The translations under genes were made by a program, and so were the position numbers. Shown piece after piece: positions 34,986 to 45,820 of a DNA stretch of 64,000 nt. The notes below the pieces were generated by a model. The model was given only the letters and a program-made list of their open reading frames with translations, ran no database searches and was not told where the DNA came from. This DNA comes from Sipunculus nudus (lineage: Eukaryota; Annelida; Sipuncula; Golfingiida; Sipunculidae): contig CM049319.1 of NCBI GenBank assembly GCA_026874595.1, forward strand, positions 64,596,417 through 64,660,416. The letters are read 5' to 3'. The stretch's first letter is position 1. Every line of letters begins with the position of its first letter.

Positions 34986-36044
34986 CTAATACCTTTATTT
35001 CACATTCAAGGGAATAATACATTTAAGTTTATATATTATTTAAGCATATCCACTTTTTCAATAAAATAGTTTTTATCTGATTAATTTTTTTTTATTTACA
35101 AGTTTTATAAATTTGTATTAAAAAAACACTGAAAATATAAGTTAAAATATTAGAATTCTTAGTTGCAATCATTATACATCCAGAGTGTACCTCGTATTGG
35201 GTCATATTATGCATACACATATATTTTTATTATTTTTAAATCACAAATTTTTAAACTGAATTTAAAAGAAAATAATGCCACAACATGGCATCTGCAAGAT
35301 TATTCATTGAATCACTATTAAAAAGTTTTGCATATTGGAGTTTTCAGTACATGCTTAATGTTATTCACCAAATAAAATAAGATTCTGTAAATTTGGTAAA
35401 ATAAAAACATCTTTTCAAATAAAGTATACACACTGTTGGTTGAATGAGGGACAAACAATATCATTATGCTAATTAAAATCTAAGCTTTAATTTATTCCTG
35501 GAATTAATAGTCAATTTCACACCTTGTGAAGTTTTTACTCTTCTCAAGGAAGGAATTACTTATCTGATGAACATCCACACTTTCATAGAAATACACCACT
35601 TTGTGGACACAATTAAATGTGCACTTTAATCATTGTAACCCTGGTGGTAAATACAAAATCTAAAATGTAGCATAGCCAAGAATAAAATGAAATACAGAAA
35701 ATTATAACATTCATCTAGTTAATGCATCATCTAGGGGGGGGGGGGGGAGGGTGTGCAGGGCAGAGAAGAAGCCTGCTAGTAGTGGCCCAGCTTGGCCAAG
35801 ACAAGCTGCCTTGGTCGGGTTACATAATGCAAGTGAAGGCTTTACTACTAGGTGGGCTAGATGTAAACAACACTTGACATGGTGTATGAAAACTTGATTA
35901 AAAGCTACACTTTTCAATCAATTCCTTTGAAATTTCAGATTTTAAAAGATTAAATCCTTATGTATATATGCTGTGAAAATTAAATCAACAGTGCTTACAG
36001 AAAAAAAAACATGCCATTGCCAAAGTTGGACAAAATTTAGGGTA
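34986..36044 (+). mobile_element. Class-1 related body with dispersed repeat
   Basis: 34,985-35,186 is the inverse of 24,471-24,693. 35,187-35,590 is a diverged relative of the E1 body ('ttttgcatattggag'). 35,590-36,044 matches the outer part of the inverted-duplication arm without the LINE, including a G run (35,736-35,747). Confidence 0.6.
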
Positions 36045-37289
36045 TTGATTTTTTATTTAAGCTAATAACTTGAAAAATTTGCAAAATTCAGATCTAATTT
36101 TGGGTAAACAATCGAATCTTGATTAAATAAAGTTATATTCCTGACAAAAAGTCTCCAGCTTCAGCAATTCTCATCTAAGGTGAGTAAATATATTTCTTGA
36201 TTTTTAAAAAAGTGCATTATGTTTGGGCCCATAACTTAAAAAAAATACACAATACTGACATCATTTCTGGCATAAGCATAGCGAATGTATAGAAAAATAT
36301 ATATATTATATATGATCAAAGTCAGATAAGTGGTTTTAATATGAGGCAGTCTTAAAGTGTAACAATGGGTTTTTAATGGAAAAATGAAGTTTTTCATTGA
36401 TATCTCGAAGGAATTAAGTCCTAGTGACCAAATTCTTGGCATGGTAGGGGATTTTGGAGAAATCCAACTGTATGCCAAATTTAAGGAACTTAGAGCTGAA
36501 GCTCGGGAGCTGAGCTCTAGCAAACTGCATACCACTAGCAATATGTGACATGGTGCTTGAAAACTTGAATAAAATCTACAGTTTTTGATCAACTGGTTTC
36601 AAATTTTTGGTGTTAACAGTTGAAATGCTAACAAAAACATGCTGTGAAAATTAAATCCACAGCAGTTACAGCAAAAAAACGTGCCATGGTCAAAATTGGG
36701 CAAAATTTAAGGTACCAATTTTTTATTTTTGCTAATATTTTAAAAAATTTAAAAGATTTTGATCTTATTTTGGGTATACAATTTAATTTTGATTAATAAA
36801 AGTAATATTACTGGAAAAAAAGTGCTTAGCTTTAACAAGTTTTGTGTTAAGTGATAAAATTTCTTTCCTGATTATTTACAAAATGCATTATGTTTGGGCC
36901 CATAACTTTTTTAAATTATATAATACAGACCTAATTTCTGGCATGTACATAGGAATTATATAGAGGATTATTTATAGGAAATATGAGGAAAACTAGATGA
37001 TTGGTTTTGATATTACGCAGTCCTGAAGTGTGAAAATAGGTTTTTAATAAAAAATTGAGGTTTTTCCTTAATTTCTCAAAGGAATGAAGTCGCAAAGGCC
37101 CAGTTTTCGGCTTGGTAGGAGATCTTGGGGACATCTAACATTATGCTGAATTTTGGATTCCTAGGTCTTACGGTTTCAAAACGTGCCACATCTACGGACG
37201 GACGGACAGATGGACGGACGGACAGACGGACGGACGACGGACAATGGACTACGACTATAGCTCAGATGACTTATAGTCAGCTGAGCTAA
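36045..37289 (+). mobile_element. Class-1 A'-A double module, 3' end
   Basis: Collinear with 1-1229 over its whole length and very similar (for example the linker 'ctgaagctcgggagctgagctctagc'). An ACGG tract (37,195-37,245) and hairpin (37,258-37,288) follow. Confidence 0.8.
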
Positions 37290-38022
37290 AAATTCAATAA
37301 CTAGCCTAATTTTGCAGCTTTTATTTTCAAATTTCAGTTTTTAACAGATTAAATCCTTATGTGTACATGCTGTAAAAATTAAATCCACAGTACTTACAGG
37401 AAAAAAACGTGCCGTGGCCAAAGTTGGGCAAAATTTAAGGTACCAATTTTATATTTTTGCCAATATTTTAAAAAATTTAACAGATTTTGATCTAATTTTT
37501 GGTATACAATTAAATTTTGATTAATTAAAGTTGTATCACTGAAAAAAAGTCCCTACCTTTAACACTTTTGGTCTTAAGTGACCAAATATCTTTCCTGATT
37601 TTTTTACAAAGTCCATTATGTTTGGGCCCATAACTTTTTTAAATTAAATAATACTGACTTAATTTCTGGCGTGTACATAGGAACTAAATAGAGGAATATT
37701 TATGGTAAATATGAAGAAAACCAGATGAGTGGTTTTGATATTAGGCAGTCCTGAAGTGTAAAAATAGATTTCTAATAAAAAATTGAGGTTTTTCCTTAAT
37801 ATCTGAAAGGAACGAAGTCCTACTGACCCAATTTTCGGCATGGTAGGAGATTTTGGGGACATCTAACTGTATGGCGAATTTCAGATTCGTAGGTCCAATG
37901 GTGTCGAAATGTGCCAGTCTTACTGATGGACATCCGGACAGACGGACGGACAGACAGACAGACGGACGATGGACAATGGACCACGACTATAGCTCAGATG
38001 ACTTATAGTCAGCTGAGCTAAA
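37290..38022 (+). mobile_element. Host class-1 element resumes: end of right arm plus A module
   Basis: 37,290-37,461 completes the right arm of the inverted duplication (inverse of 25,764-25,935). The A module continues to its own ACGG tract (37,925-37,970) and 3' hairpin (37,989-38,020). Confidence 0.75.
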
Positions 38023-38770
38023 AATAGGTTATATAAACAAAACAAACAGCCTGTGTGCGGTGATATCCATGTTTTTTTTTCCTATTTTTATGAAAGCTCC
38101 AAGGGATTACATTTAGTTTATAAGGGTCAGATAGGTGATTGGGCCTCTTTAAATGGATGCGTTCATAAGAAAGGTGTTATTTTTTTCATTGGCTCACTCC
38201 TTTTTTTATTCGACCAAGAGTCGAAATCAGTTTACTTATTTTTTTTTCTATTTGAGTGTCCTAACAGGTTAATATGTTTTTTTTTCAGAAAATTAAAAAG
38301 TTCTGAGGACACTCTCCACTTAACATATGTTTATCATATGACAGTCTCTGTCTGATCACATGTTTTGTACGCAAAATATCCATGACTTATTGTTAACCCC
38401 ATTTTTCCTTGGGGAGGTTGGAATGACAACCATTTTGGCCCTCTGACAATTATAAAAGCTAGAGTCTCTGAAAAGCATTAGAACATCTTCATATCTTGTA
38501 TGGAGGACTGCAATATAAGGTTCTATAAGGATACAAATAAAGTATATTCATCATTTTTTTACAATGCCTCATGACCTACAGGTATTTGTCATTTGAATGA
38601 ACCAGACCAATTGTTATATAGATATGTTTGTGTACTTTCTAACATCTGAAATGTGCAAGAAAAATTCTGTTATAAGACAGCATATTGGTTATAACCTAAA
38701 CTTCATGTTTCTTGAATTCCTGACTGCATGAATACAATCGTGTTACACACAAGTTATGTACTTGATGATT
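38023..38770. other. Unassigned stretch
   Basis: T-rich, with several T8-T9 runs that create a spurious ORF at 38,053-38,355. No shared repeats seen. Confidence 0.3.
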
Positions 38771-39027
38771 GCAGGGCTCAACATTATCTTCTGAAAGTTT
38801 TTGCCTGACTGGGCAATTCACATCTAGCTTTTACTTGCCCTATATGATTTTTTACTTGCCCTACAAAAAACATTCATTGTATTCAAGAACACCAATTTCC
38901 TTTTTCAGGCCTTTGGGTTAAAGGTTTATGTTGGACCAACCTGTCCAGTCGGGCAAGTAGGAGGTGAATTTTAGTTGCCCTACCACTATTTTCACTTGCC
39001 CCAGGCAAGCAGTTAATGTCAAGCCCT
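38771..39027. mobile_element. hAT-like MITE
   Basis: The ends 'cagggctcaacatta' (38,772) and 'taatgtcaagccct' (to 39,027) are inverted. The interior has repeated 'acttgccctac' and its inverse 'gggcaagtag'. Candidate 8-bp flanks TGATGATT and TGATGGTG agree at 6 of 8 positions. TIRs beginning CAGGGCTC with 8-bp duplications are the hAT pattern. No transposase. Confidence 0.65.
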
Positions 39028-39229
39028 TGATGGTGATCTTATATGTTACACAGCAACTGACCTGTTAACATAGAGATAGCTTTACATGTTGGTTTGTGAA
39101 CCCGCATATATTCTTTTGTGTTAATTGATAACTTTTGCTGAGTTTATTGACTGTTATTCACCATGGTACTGGTGCAATAGGATGGATGGCTGTTAGAGTG
39201 CATTCTTGCCAATGACTTGAGACTTGAGA
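39028..39229. other. Short unassigned stretch
   Basis: Nothing recognised between the MITE and the class-2 copy. Confidence 0.3.
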
Positions 39230-40611
39230 ACTCCTCCGTAACCACTGGGCGGAATTTTACGAAACCCGGGATTATGTTCGGGTCACATGTGAACTGCTGC
39301 GCCCCGATTTTGTTTTGACCTCTGACCTTTCCTCTGCGCTCTGTGTCCATTTGTGCGTCTGTTTCCACACATAAACCCACATATCTCGGGAACCGTTTGA
39401 CCGATCAGGAAAATTTTTTTGCACAAATGTAGCCCTCGGAGAGCTTTATAACATACACAAAAAATTGTGGCGCCATCTGCAACCATGTTTGCACAGTGTC
39501 CATCTGTTCGTCTGCCTTGGGTTAAAATCACTAATATCTCTGCAGTGACTTGACTAATTCACCTGAAATTTGGCATGCGTATACATCCTGGATAGCTTTT
39601 CTGATTTTGTGACAGATGGCGCCACCTACATTCACGTTTACGCTGCAGACATCCAAGCTCATATCTCGGGAACCGTTTGACCGATCAGGAAAATTTTTTT
39701 GCACAAATGTAGCCCTTGGAGAGCTTTATAACATACACAAAAAATGGTGGCGCCACCTGCAACCATGTTTGCACAGTGTCCATCTGTTTGTCTGCCTTGG
39801 GTTAAAATCACTCATATCTCTGCAGTGACTTGACTAATTCACCTGAAATTTGGCATGCGTATACATCCTGGATAGCTTTTCTGATTTTGTGACAGGTGGC
39901 GCCACCTACATTCACGTTTACGCTGCAGACATCCAAGCTCATATCTCGGGAACCGTTTGACCGATTGGGCCAAAATTTTGCATGTGTATAGATCTCACAT
40001 AGCTCTTTATCTTCGCAAAACTGGTGGCGCCACCTGCAGCCATTTTTGCACAGCTCCTGTCTGTTTGTCTGCCATGGGATATAATCACTCATATCTCGGC
40101 AGTGGTTTGACATATCTGGCTAAAATTTTGCAGGTTTATACATCCCCGACAGCTCTCTTGATTTTATGACAGGTGGCGCCACCTGCATTCTAGTTTATGC
40201 AGCAGACATCCAAGCTCATATCTTGGGAACCGTTTGACTGATTGGGCCAAAGTTTTGCATGTGTATAGTTCTCACATAGCTCTTTATCATACGCAAAACT
40301 GGTGCCGTCACCTGCAACCATTTTTGCTCAGCGTCCATCTGATTGTCTGCCACTGGCTAAAATCACTCATATACATGTAGTGGTTTGACTTATCTGCCTT
40401 AAATTTTGCATATGTATACAACTTGGACGGCTTTCTGGATTTTGTGGTAGGGGGGGGCAACCTTCATACACAATTTGGCTGCAGACAACCATGCTAATAT
40501 GCAACACTTCACTCTATTTCCCCTTGCCACTTAATCCATGCCTCACTTCACCCGTTCCACTCTGATTTAGGCGGATACACGTAGTCGCTTGTCGACTACC
40601 CGTATTCTAGT
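39230..40611 (-). mobile_element. Class-2 element (family C), minus strand
   Basis: The minus-strand 5' end at 40,611: ACTAGAATACGGG, then a hairpin (GTAGTCG, loop ACAA, GCGACTAC; 40,581-40,599) and GTATCCGCC. Perfect GGTGGCGCCACC copies at 39,746, 39,895, 40,023 and 40,172 (spacing 149, 128, 149). The 3' terminus near 39,235 is decayed ('gggcggaattttacg' on the plus strand). Two ~280-bp units at 39,360-39,900 are almost identical. Confidence 0.8.
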
Positions 40612-40781
40612 TTCAGTTTCTGGGTCTTAACACTGTGGAAATCCAGAAAAGTGCACCCATTTGTGAGTGAAGCATGGCTGTTTGGTACAACCTTCCCATT
40701 TTGCTCACAGAATGCTTGCCTTAGCTGAGATTTTAACTCATGATCTCCAGAGATTGATTTGTAAAAATCTAAAAAAATACA

Positions 40782-41142
40782 GGTGGCGCCACCAGACTGC
40801 AGAAACTGATGAAACATTCCATAATCAATATCCATGCAAAGAATCATGAGGATCAATGCATCAGTTGTTCAGATACTTGAGCTTTTGTATCAAATATTAC
40901 ATTATTCTTGGGGGTACTTTGGAGCCTCATAGCTTGAAGAATATGGGTAACAGAGACCTAATTTCAGGTTTCCAAGGAGATTTTCATGGATCTCTCTGGA
41001 TGTCAAGTAAGAAGATTCCAGGTCCAGTGGTTACGAATTGTGCCTGGTTAACAGAAAGACGGACAGATAGACAGACAGACGGACGAAAGACAAAGAGAGA
41101 TCGCTATAGCTCAGATGAATATTAGTCAGCTGAGCTAAAAAG
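40782..41142 (+). mobile_element. Single family-B unit with class-1 3' end
   Basis: One GGTGGCGCCACC unit (40,782) followed by a gacagacggacg tract and a class-1 hairpin (41,106-41,136). This is a one-unit member of the family, useful for comparison with the multi-unit arrays. 40,612-40,781 is unassigned. Confidence 0.75.
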
Positions 41143-42400
41143 TTGAAAGAGCTGAATTTAACTCTCCTCCCCCCCCCCCCCCCACCAGATCTGCCCTGGA
41201 AATTGTATGATTGAAGGAGGTAGCAAATTTGATGATCAAACACTTCACCTGTTATTATTACCAGACTTTGACTTGGGTATTCATTAGTGGTGTAACAATT
41301 AATAAATTATATAAATGATTAGTTGTTTTCTCTATAAATCAACTAAATTTGTTGCATATTTGAACAAGTGATAACAAACAATAATGTAATTACATCCAAC
41401 ATAATCATATTTTCTAGCTTAAATGTTTGAATTCTGTCAGAGATATGAGAAAGATTGGACACCAAATTAACAATAGCATTAAAACATAACCTTGTGCAAC
41501 ATCTTAATGTCAACAACTTGACCTTAATTACAGCATGATGAACAAGTCAATATTTCACGTACAATTCTATACAGCAGATTTTATGATAATATAGTATGTA
41601 CATTATAAGATAGTCAATTGATAATCGGTCACTGGGTTTTCTATCCTTCAATCAACGGATATACTTTTACATCTGATTCCTACCACTGATCCACTGCCGG
41701 GATCACTACAGCTAAATCTCTAATTTATGACTCACATGAATATATTGTGCGTGTATATTGTAAGGGAAAACAACTTACAAATACTAACGCAAGGAGAAGG
41801 AAGTACACTACAATGCTATAAAACAAAGAAAAAAGCATACCATATCATTTCCAGTTGGCTCGAAACAATTTATTAGCCTAACCAATAGCCACATGAAAAA
41901 CAGTGTAATTACATTATACTTACTGCATCAAAGGCTAATTCAAGTACTTCAGTATTAGTTTACACTCAGTTTAAGGCTAGGTTAGAATAACTTTGACTTG
42001 ATGGCAGTTTATTCTTCTCTGCAATGGTGTAAATGCAAGATAAGCTTAGGCTTTGCTATAAACTAAGGTTGCCTTTTTGTCCACAAGTGTTTTTTAATTT
42101 AATTTGGGATATAAGCGAAAGGGAATTTTCGGGAATACAAAACATTCCCATGATAAAGGCAAAGTTAAAAAGTACAAGATTGACTTATAAATAGAAATAG
42201 TTTGTGTATGATCAAAGACTGATACTTTGAGTGATATCAGATCTTTCCAATTTTCTGCCATTAACGAACAATATTTTTTGTTAAAAAGATTGTCTACACA
42301 TAAAATCTGTTATAAATCACACAATCATAGTAACACTCTGTGTAAAGGTTTTTTTGTACTGTGAGATTACTAAATGATTCCCTTGTGAAAGAGTGAAAAT
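41143..42400. other. Unassigned stretch with a poly-C run
   Basis: A C-rich run at 41,167-41,182, then AT-rich sequence without shared repeats. No credible exon. Confidence 0.3.
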
Positions 42401-42409
42401 TGCAAACTT

Positions 42410-42703
42410 TTAACCCAGTGAATATGAAATCAACCATAGTATAAATAATCTAACCAAGTGTGTGGATACGTGGTCAGTGCAAGGGGTTGTTGTTTGCTCC
42501 ATCTCATCCACTGGTAAACTTGAGAACACTTCTTGACAGTTAACACACATATAGATATATATATTGTTTTTAAGGATAAATCCAAGGCCTGTTGGTTTTG
42601 AATAAGGATGAAGGTATCCATATGATAGAAATATGTTATTATTCAGCCTTTCAGGTTTTATATGCTCAGGGTTAGGAATAATCCAGAAGTCATAACCTGT
42701 CAA
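42410..42703 (-). CDS. Weak candidate exon or ORF, unknown protein
   Basis: A minus-strand frame of 97 codons. Its first half (YDFWIIPNPEHIKPERL, NNNIFLSYGYLHPYSK) has balanced composition and is preceded by an acceptor-like 'tttgcttgacag' at about 42,705. No good donor follows (the best is a weak GTGTGT near 42,547), and the second half looks random. It may be a decayed exon, a TE fragment or chance. Confidence 0.2.
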   Translation of the reverse strand: MTGYDFWIIPNPEHIKPERLNNNIFLSYGYLHPYSKPTGLGFILKNNIYIYMCVNCQEVFSSLPVDEMEQTTTPCTDHVSTHLVRLFILWLISYSLG

Positions 42704-42749
42704 GCAAATCTCTGAGGTTCAACGAGATGTCACCATTATGCCATTTAAG

Positions 42750-42827
42750 CACCGGCCGGGTTCGAACCAGGGGCCTTCAGCTCCAAAGTCCAACCCCTTC
42801 AGTAACCACCAGGCTACGTCCTACCCC
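42750..42827 (-). mobile_element. tRNA-like SINE head
   Basis: On the minus strand: an A-box-like TAGCCTGGTGGTTA and a perfect B-box GGTTCGAACCC about 45 nt later, in an ~78-nt tRNA-length segment. The anticodon stem does not pair convincingly, so a SINE remnant is more likely than a functional tRNA. The body and tail are not defined. Confidence 0.55.
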
Positions 42828-42839
42828 TTGATAATTGTT

Positions 42840-43440
42840 TGTTTATTTCTTTTAAACATATACAAACTGAGTCTCTAGCTTGAAGGTGCTTGTCTGATTG
42901 AAAGGTGACTTGACTATGACCTCTATGACTTACATACATACATGCATATGATGGATATCCAACAGAATTACAGTGTAGAAATGACTAAGAGAGACACTCC
43001 AAACAATGAAATAAATATGGCTTGAGCTTGTTACATGAAAATATTCTAGTTCAGTAACACTACCAATGGTAAAAACATAATCTGACACTTGACAGAAATG
43101 TTTTCAAATAAGAGAGGAACATGATTTGTGGTTAAGACAATTAAATACTTTGGACACAGTTTTAAGTTGAAGTTTGTTGCGAAATGTGGCTTGGTGACAT
43201 TATTTTTTTTTATTCAGCTGGCAAGATAGTGTCATCTGAACTGATGCAAGAAAGTCCCCTTTTAACAAGATACTGGCAGAAAACCCCAATCAATGGTGCT
43301 GAAATGGGATTCCGTAAGAAATGCCCATAAAACATGCTCACAGCCTTAACTAGAATGTCCCCTCCCCAAAACCCTGTGTATTGGCCATCCCAAAATATAA
43401 GGGATAAAAATATATATATATCAAAAGAGTAATTCCTCAT
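42840..43440. other. Unassigned stretch
   Basis: No shared repeats. The minus-strand ORF at 43,210-43,554 overlaps the next repeat and is not credible. Confidence 0.3.
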
Positions 43441-43444
43441 TTCA

Positions 43445-43915
43445 GCAGATTTGACCTTGAAGATCAATGTAAAGGTCACCAGTTTGGAACACCTCTGAGA
43501 TTTTCGCAGAAAGAACTGGTGTGTTAGAGTTGGAAAAAAAAAAACATTCAGCACTTCTAAGTTATGTGGGTCATTATAATCCTAGAATTGCACAGATTTG
43601 ACCTTGAAGATCAAGGGCAAGGTCACCAGTAACCATACTATACCAAGAACTCAGTGGAAAAAATGTGTGTGTCCAATCTGAGTGAAAAATATACAATACT
43701 TCACAAGTTATTGTGTTAACAAGACAATAACTACAATTTGGCTTATTTGACCTTTGACCTTACAAAAATTTTACATTTTGGTATATTTGCCTAAAAGATG
43801 AAGGATTTCAAACAAAATATTTGTGTTTCAAATTTCATGGGAAAATATTCAGCCCTTAACAAGTTGTGTTCACAAGATATCCTACAGATGACGATGACTG
43901 ACGACGACAGACAAC
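43445..43915 (+). repeat. Degenerate ~150-bp tandem repeats (family J)
   Basis: 'tttgaccttgaagatcaa...aaggtcacc' recurs at about 43,449 and 43,596, with a weaker 'tttgacctttgacctt' at 43,747 (spacing about 147 and 151). A 'gacgatgactgacgacgacagac' tract follows near 43,890, echoing the order tandem repeats then GAC-rich tract seen in the other classes. No terminal hairpin found. Confidence 0.5.
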
Positions 43916-43949
43916 CTAATATGACACTGAAAACAACATGTCTCCCCTG

Positions 43950-43968
43950 GGGGGGGGGGGGGGGGGGG
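43950..43968 (+). repeat. G-run
   Basis: About 19 consecutive G between family J and the 177-bp duplication. Confidence 0.8.
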
Positions 43969-43974
43969 CAAAAT

Positions 43975-44328
43975 GAGATATATAAGAAACAATTGCCAAC
44001 AACTTTCATTAGTCATATTAGCAACAATGGAAACTTTTATGGAGATGCTGAGGTATATGATGCTTCACATGTTGTGGTTTTCAAATATCTGTTAAGATTA
44101 TTATATTATTATCATTATTATTATTATTATTATATATGTTACTATTTATAAGAGATATATAAGAAACAATTGCCAACAACTTTCATTAGTCATATTAGCA
44201 ACAATTGAAACTTTTATGGAGATGCTGAGGTATATGATGATTCACATGTTGTGGTTTTCAAATATCTGTTAAGATTATTATATTATTATCATTATTATTA
44301 TTATTATTATATATGTGACTATATATCT
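43975..44328 (+). repeat. Tandem duplication, two 177-bp copies
   Basis: The segment from 'gagatatataagaaacaattgcc' through an (ATT)n tract is repeated at 44,152 with very few differences (e.g. atgctt/atgatt, tgttac/tgtgac). A recent local duplication. Confidence 0.9.
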
Positions 44329-45246
44329 CTTAGGACCAAATACTTATTCGCTGAACAGCAGTGTTCCATATTGTTACACTCTTAGATGAGCAGCTCTGTT
44401 GGGTACACAACTGTAACCTGTTTCCAATATTGCAGATATTATATCATAGCACTTTTATCTTGTTATTATTTCAAAAACCCAGAACAAGTTAACACAGTCG
44501 GTTGTGAGACCTGGGACCACTGATATAGGAAGCAACTGATTGGCTTGTTCAATTGATACCTGATTTTCCGGCAGTTTGCCTAAACTTATACTTTATATTT
44601 GGTATGTTAACTTGTATGAGATACGGTGGTTGGCTTCATATTTGCTGGGTTAAAATTTCGCGATCACTTCTTCAGTGTTTCGTGAGGGTTTTGTTTTTGT
44701 GATCTCACAAAACAACACACCTATACACAGCTTATACCATTATCATGTGAATTAATTATATCAAATATTGTGTGCCAAATTTCTTATTAAAAAAATTTTT
44801 TTTTAATGGCACACAATTAGTTGGAAAGATCTGTTATAATTTAAAATAACTATCTTTGATATAATTTTATTCATAATGTCAACTGTTTATTTTTTAATTT
44901 TGTCTTTGATGATGGAAGCTCTTATTCGTGAAGGTTTTATTTTTGTGACAAATTTCATTTCGTGAATATCACAATTTGAGACTCTTGTGAAAAAAAAGGA
45001 AACCATAGTCTACCAAAATGGTTCCCTTCTTCTACCACCTTATTTGGAACATTGACTTTATAACTGAAAAAAACACAAAAACATGGTAAAGCAAATCCTC
45101 TGTGGCTATGACTTGGAAATGCCCGTTTTTGGTCTTGAAGAGGCGGATTTGCCACGTGTGTCCTCAGGGTGGAGTCCATTTTTTACATTTTCAGATAAAT
45201 CCTGAAGTTTGATATTATTTCATAGGGGTGCCTATAGCATTGTCAA
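44329..45246. other. Unassigned stretch
   Basis: Contains two similar 'tcgtgaaggttttatttttgtga' segments (about 44,670 and 44,930) that look like a decayed element. The minus ORF at 44,955-45,179 starts with a normal-looking peptide but has no donor and runs into a T-rich tract; not accepted as an exon. Confidence 0.3.
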
Positions 45247-45820
45247 CAAGTGATCCGTGGGTCATGATGCTCAGCTGACTGACATGTTGATAATTTGTTC
45301 TTGCACAGACAACTTATAAAGATAGGTGGCATCATTGTTGATGTTTATTAGCTTAAGTTCATCAAGACCCATAAGCACAACAAATTTGATGACAATCCAA
45401 CCAGCCTTTCATGAGGAATCTGGCAATTTGTGTGTATTTTGCATTATTTCTGGGGTGCTCAAACATACCCCAAAACTCTGAGAATATAGGTTAACTGTGA
45501 CCCAATTTCAGGTTTCTGGGGAGAACATTTTAGGAACTCTCAGGATGTCAAGTTAGAAGATTCTTGGCCCCATGGTTATGATTTGTGCGCTACTTTGGTA
45601 AAAAATTTTTAATTATTCTGAGGGGTGCTTATAAGCCCCATAGCTCAGAAAATATGGGTAACAGAGACCTTAATTTATGTATCCAAGGAGATTTTTATAG
45701 ATCTCCCTGGATGTCAAGTTTGAAGATTCTAGGACCAATGGTTACAATATGAGCCCTGTTAAGGGACGACCGCATCTTTTAAGGTCTCAAAATAGAGAAA
45801 AAAAAATCGTAAAAAATCAA
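45247..45820 (+). mobile_element. Class-1 element 5' part with diverged family-B units
   Basis: The 5' end 'caagtgatccgtgggtca' and GCTCAGCTGACT (45,269-45,280) is followed by two strongly diverged B units ('gggtaacagagacc', 'ggtctcaaaatagag'). It is interrupted at 'aaaaaatcaa', where a class-4 element begins. Confidence 0.7.

Larger units (their letters stand above)
29090..37289 (+). mobile_element. Composite 8.2-kb class-1 insertion
   Basis: The 5' end 'caagggacctatgggtcac', 'gacgctcagctg' starts at 29,090. The 3' hairpin is at 37,258-37,288. The flanks 'gcctccaaaa' and 'attcaataactagcc' are contiguous in the left arm at 25,923-25,948, so the whole block is an insertion into the right arm. 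Inside are an AT-rich body (29,322-29,759 and 33,168-33,720), A' and A modules (33,838-34,985), a repeat (34,985-35,186), an E1-like body (35,187-36,040) and another A'-A pair. A nested 3.4-kb element occupies 29,760-33,167. Non-coding. Confidence 0.75.

Noticed and set aside
42750-42827. Functional tRNA gene
   Set aside because: A and B boxes are present, but the acceptor and anticodon stems do not pair well; a SINE head is more likely.
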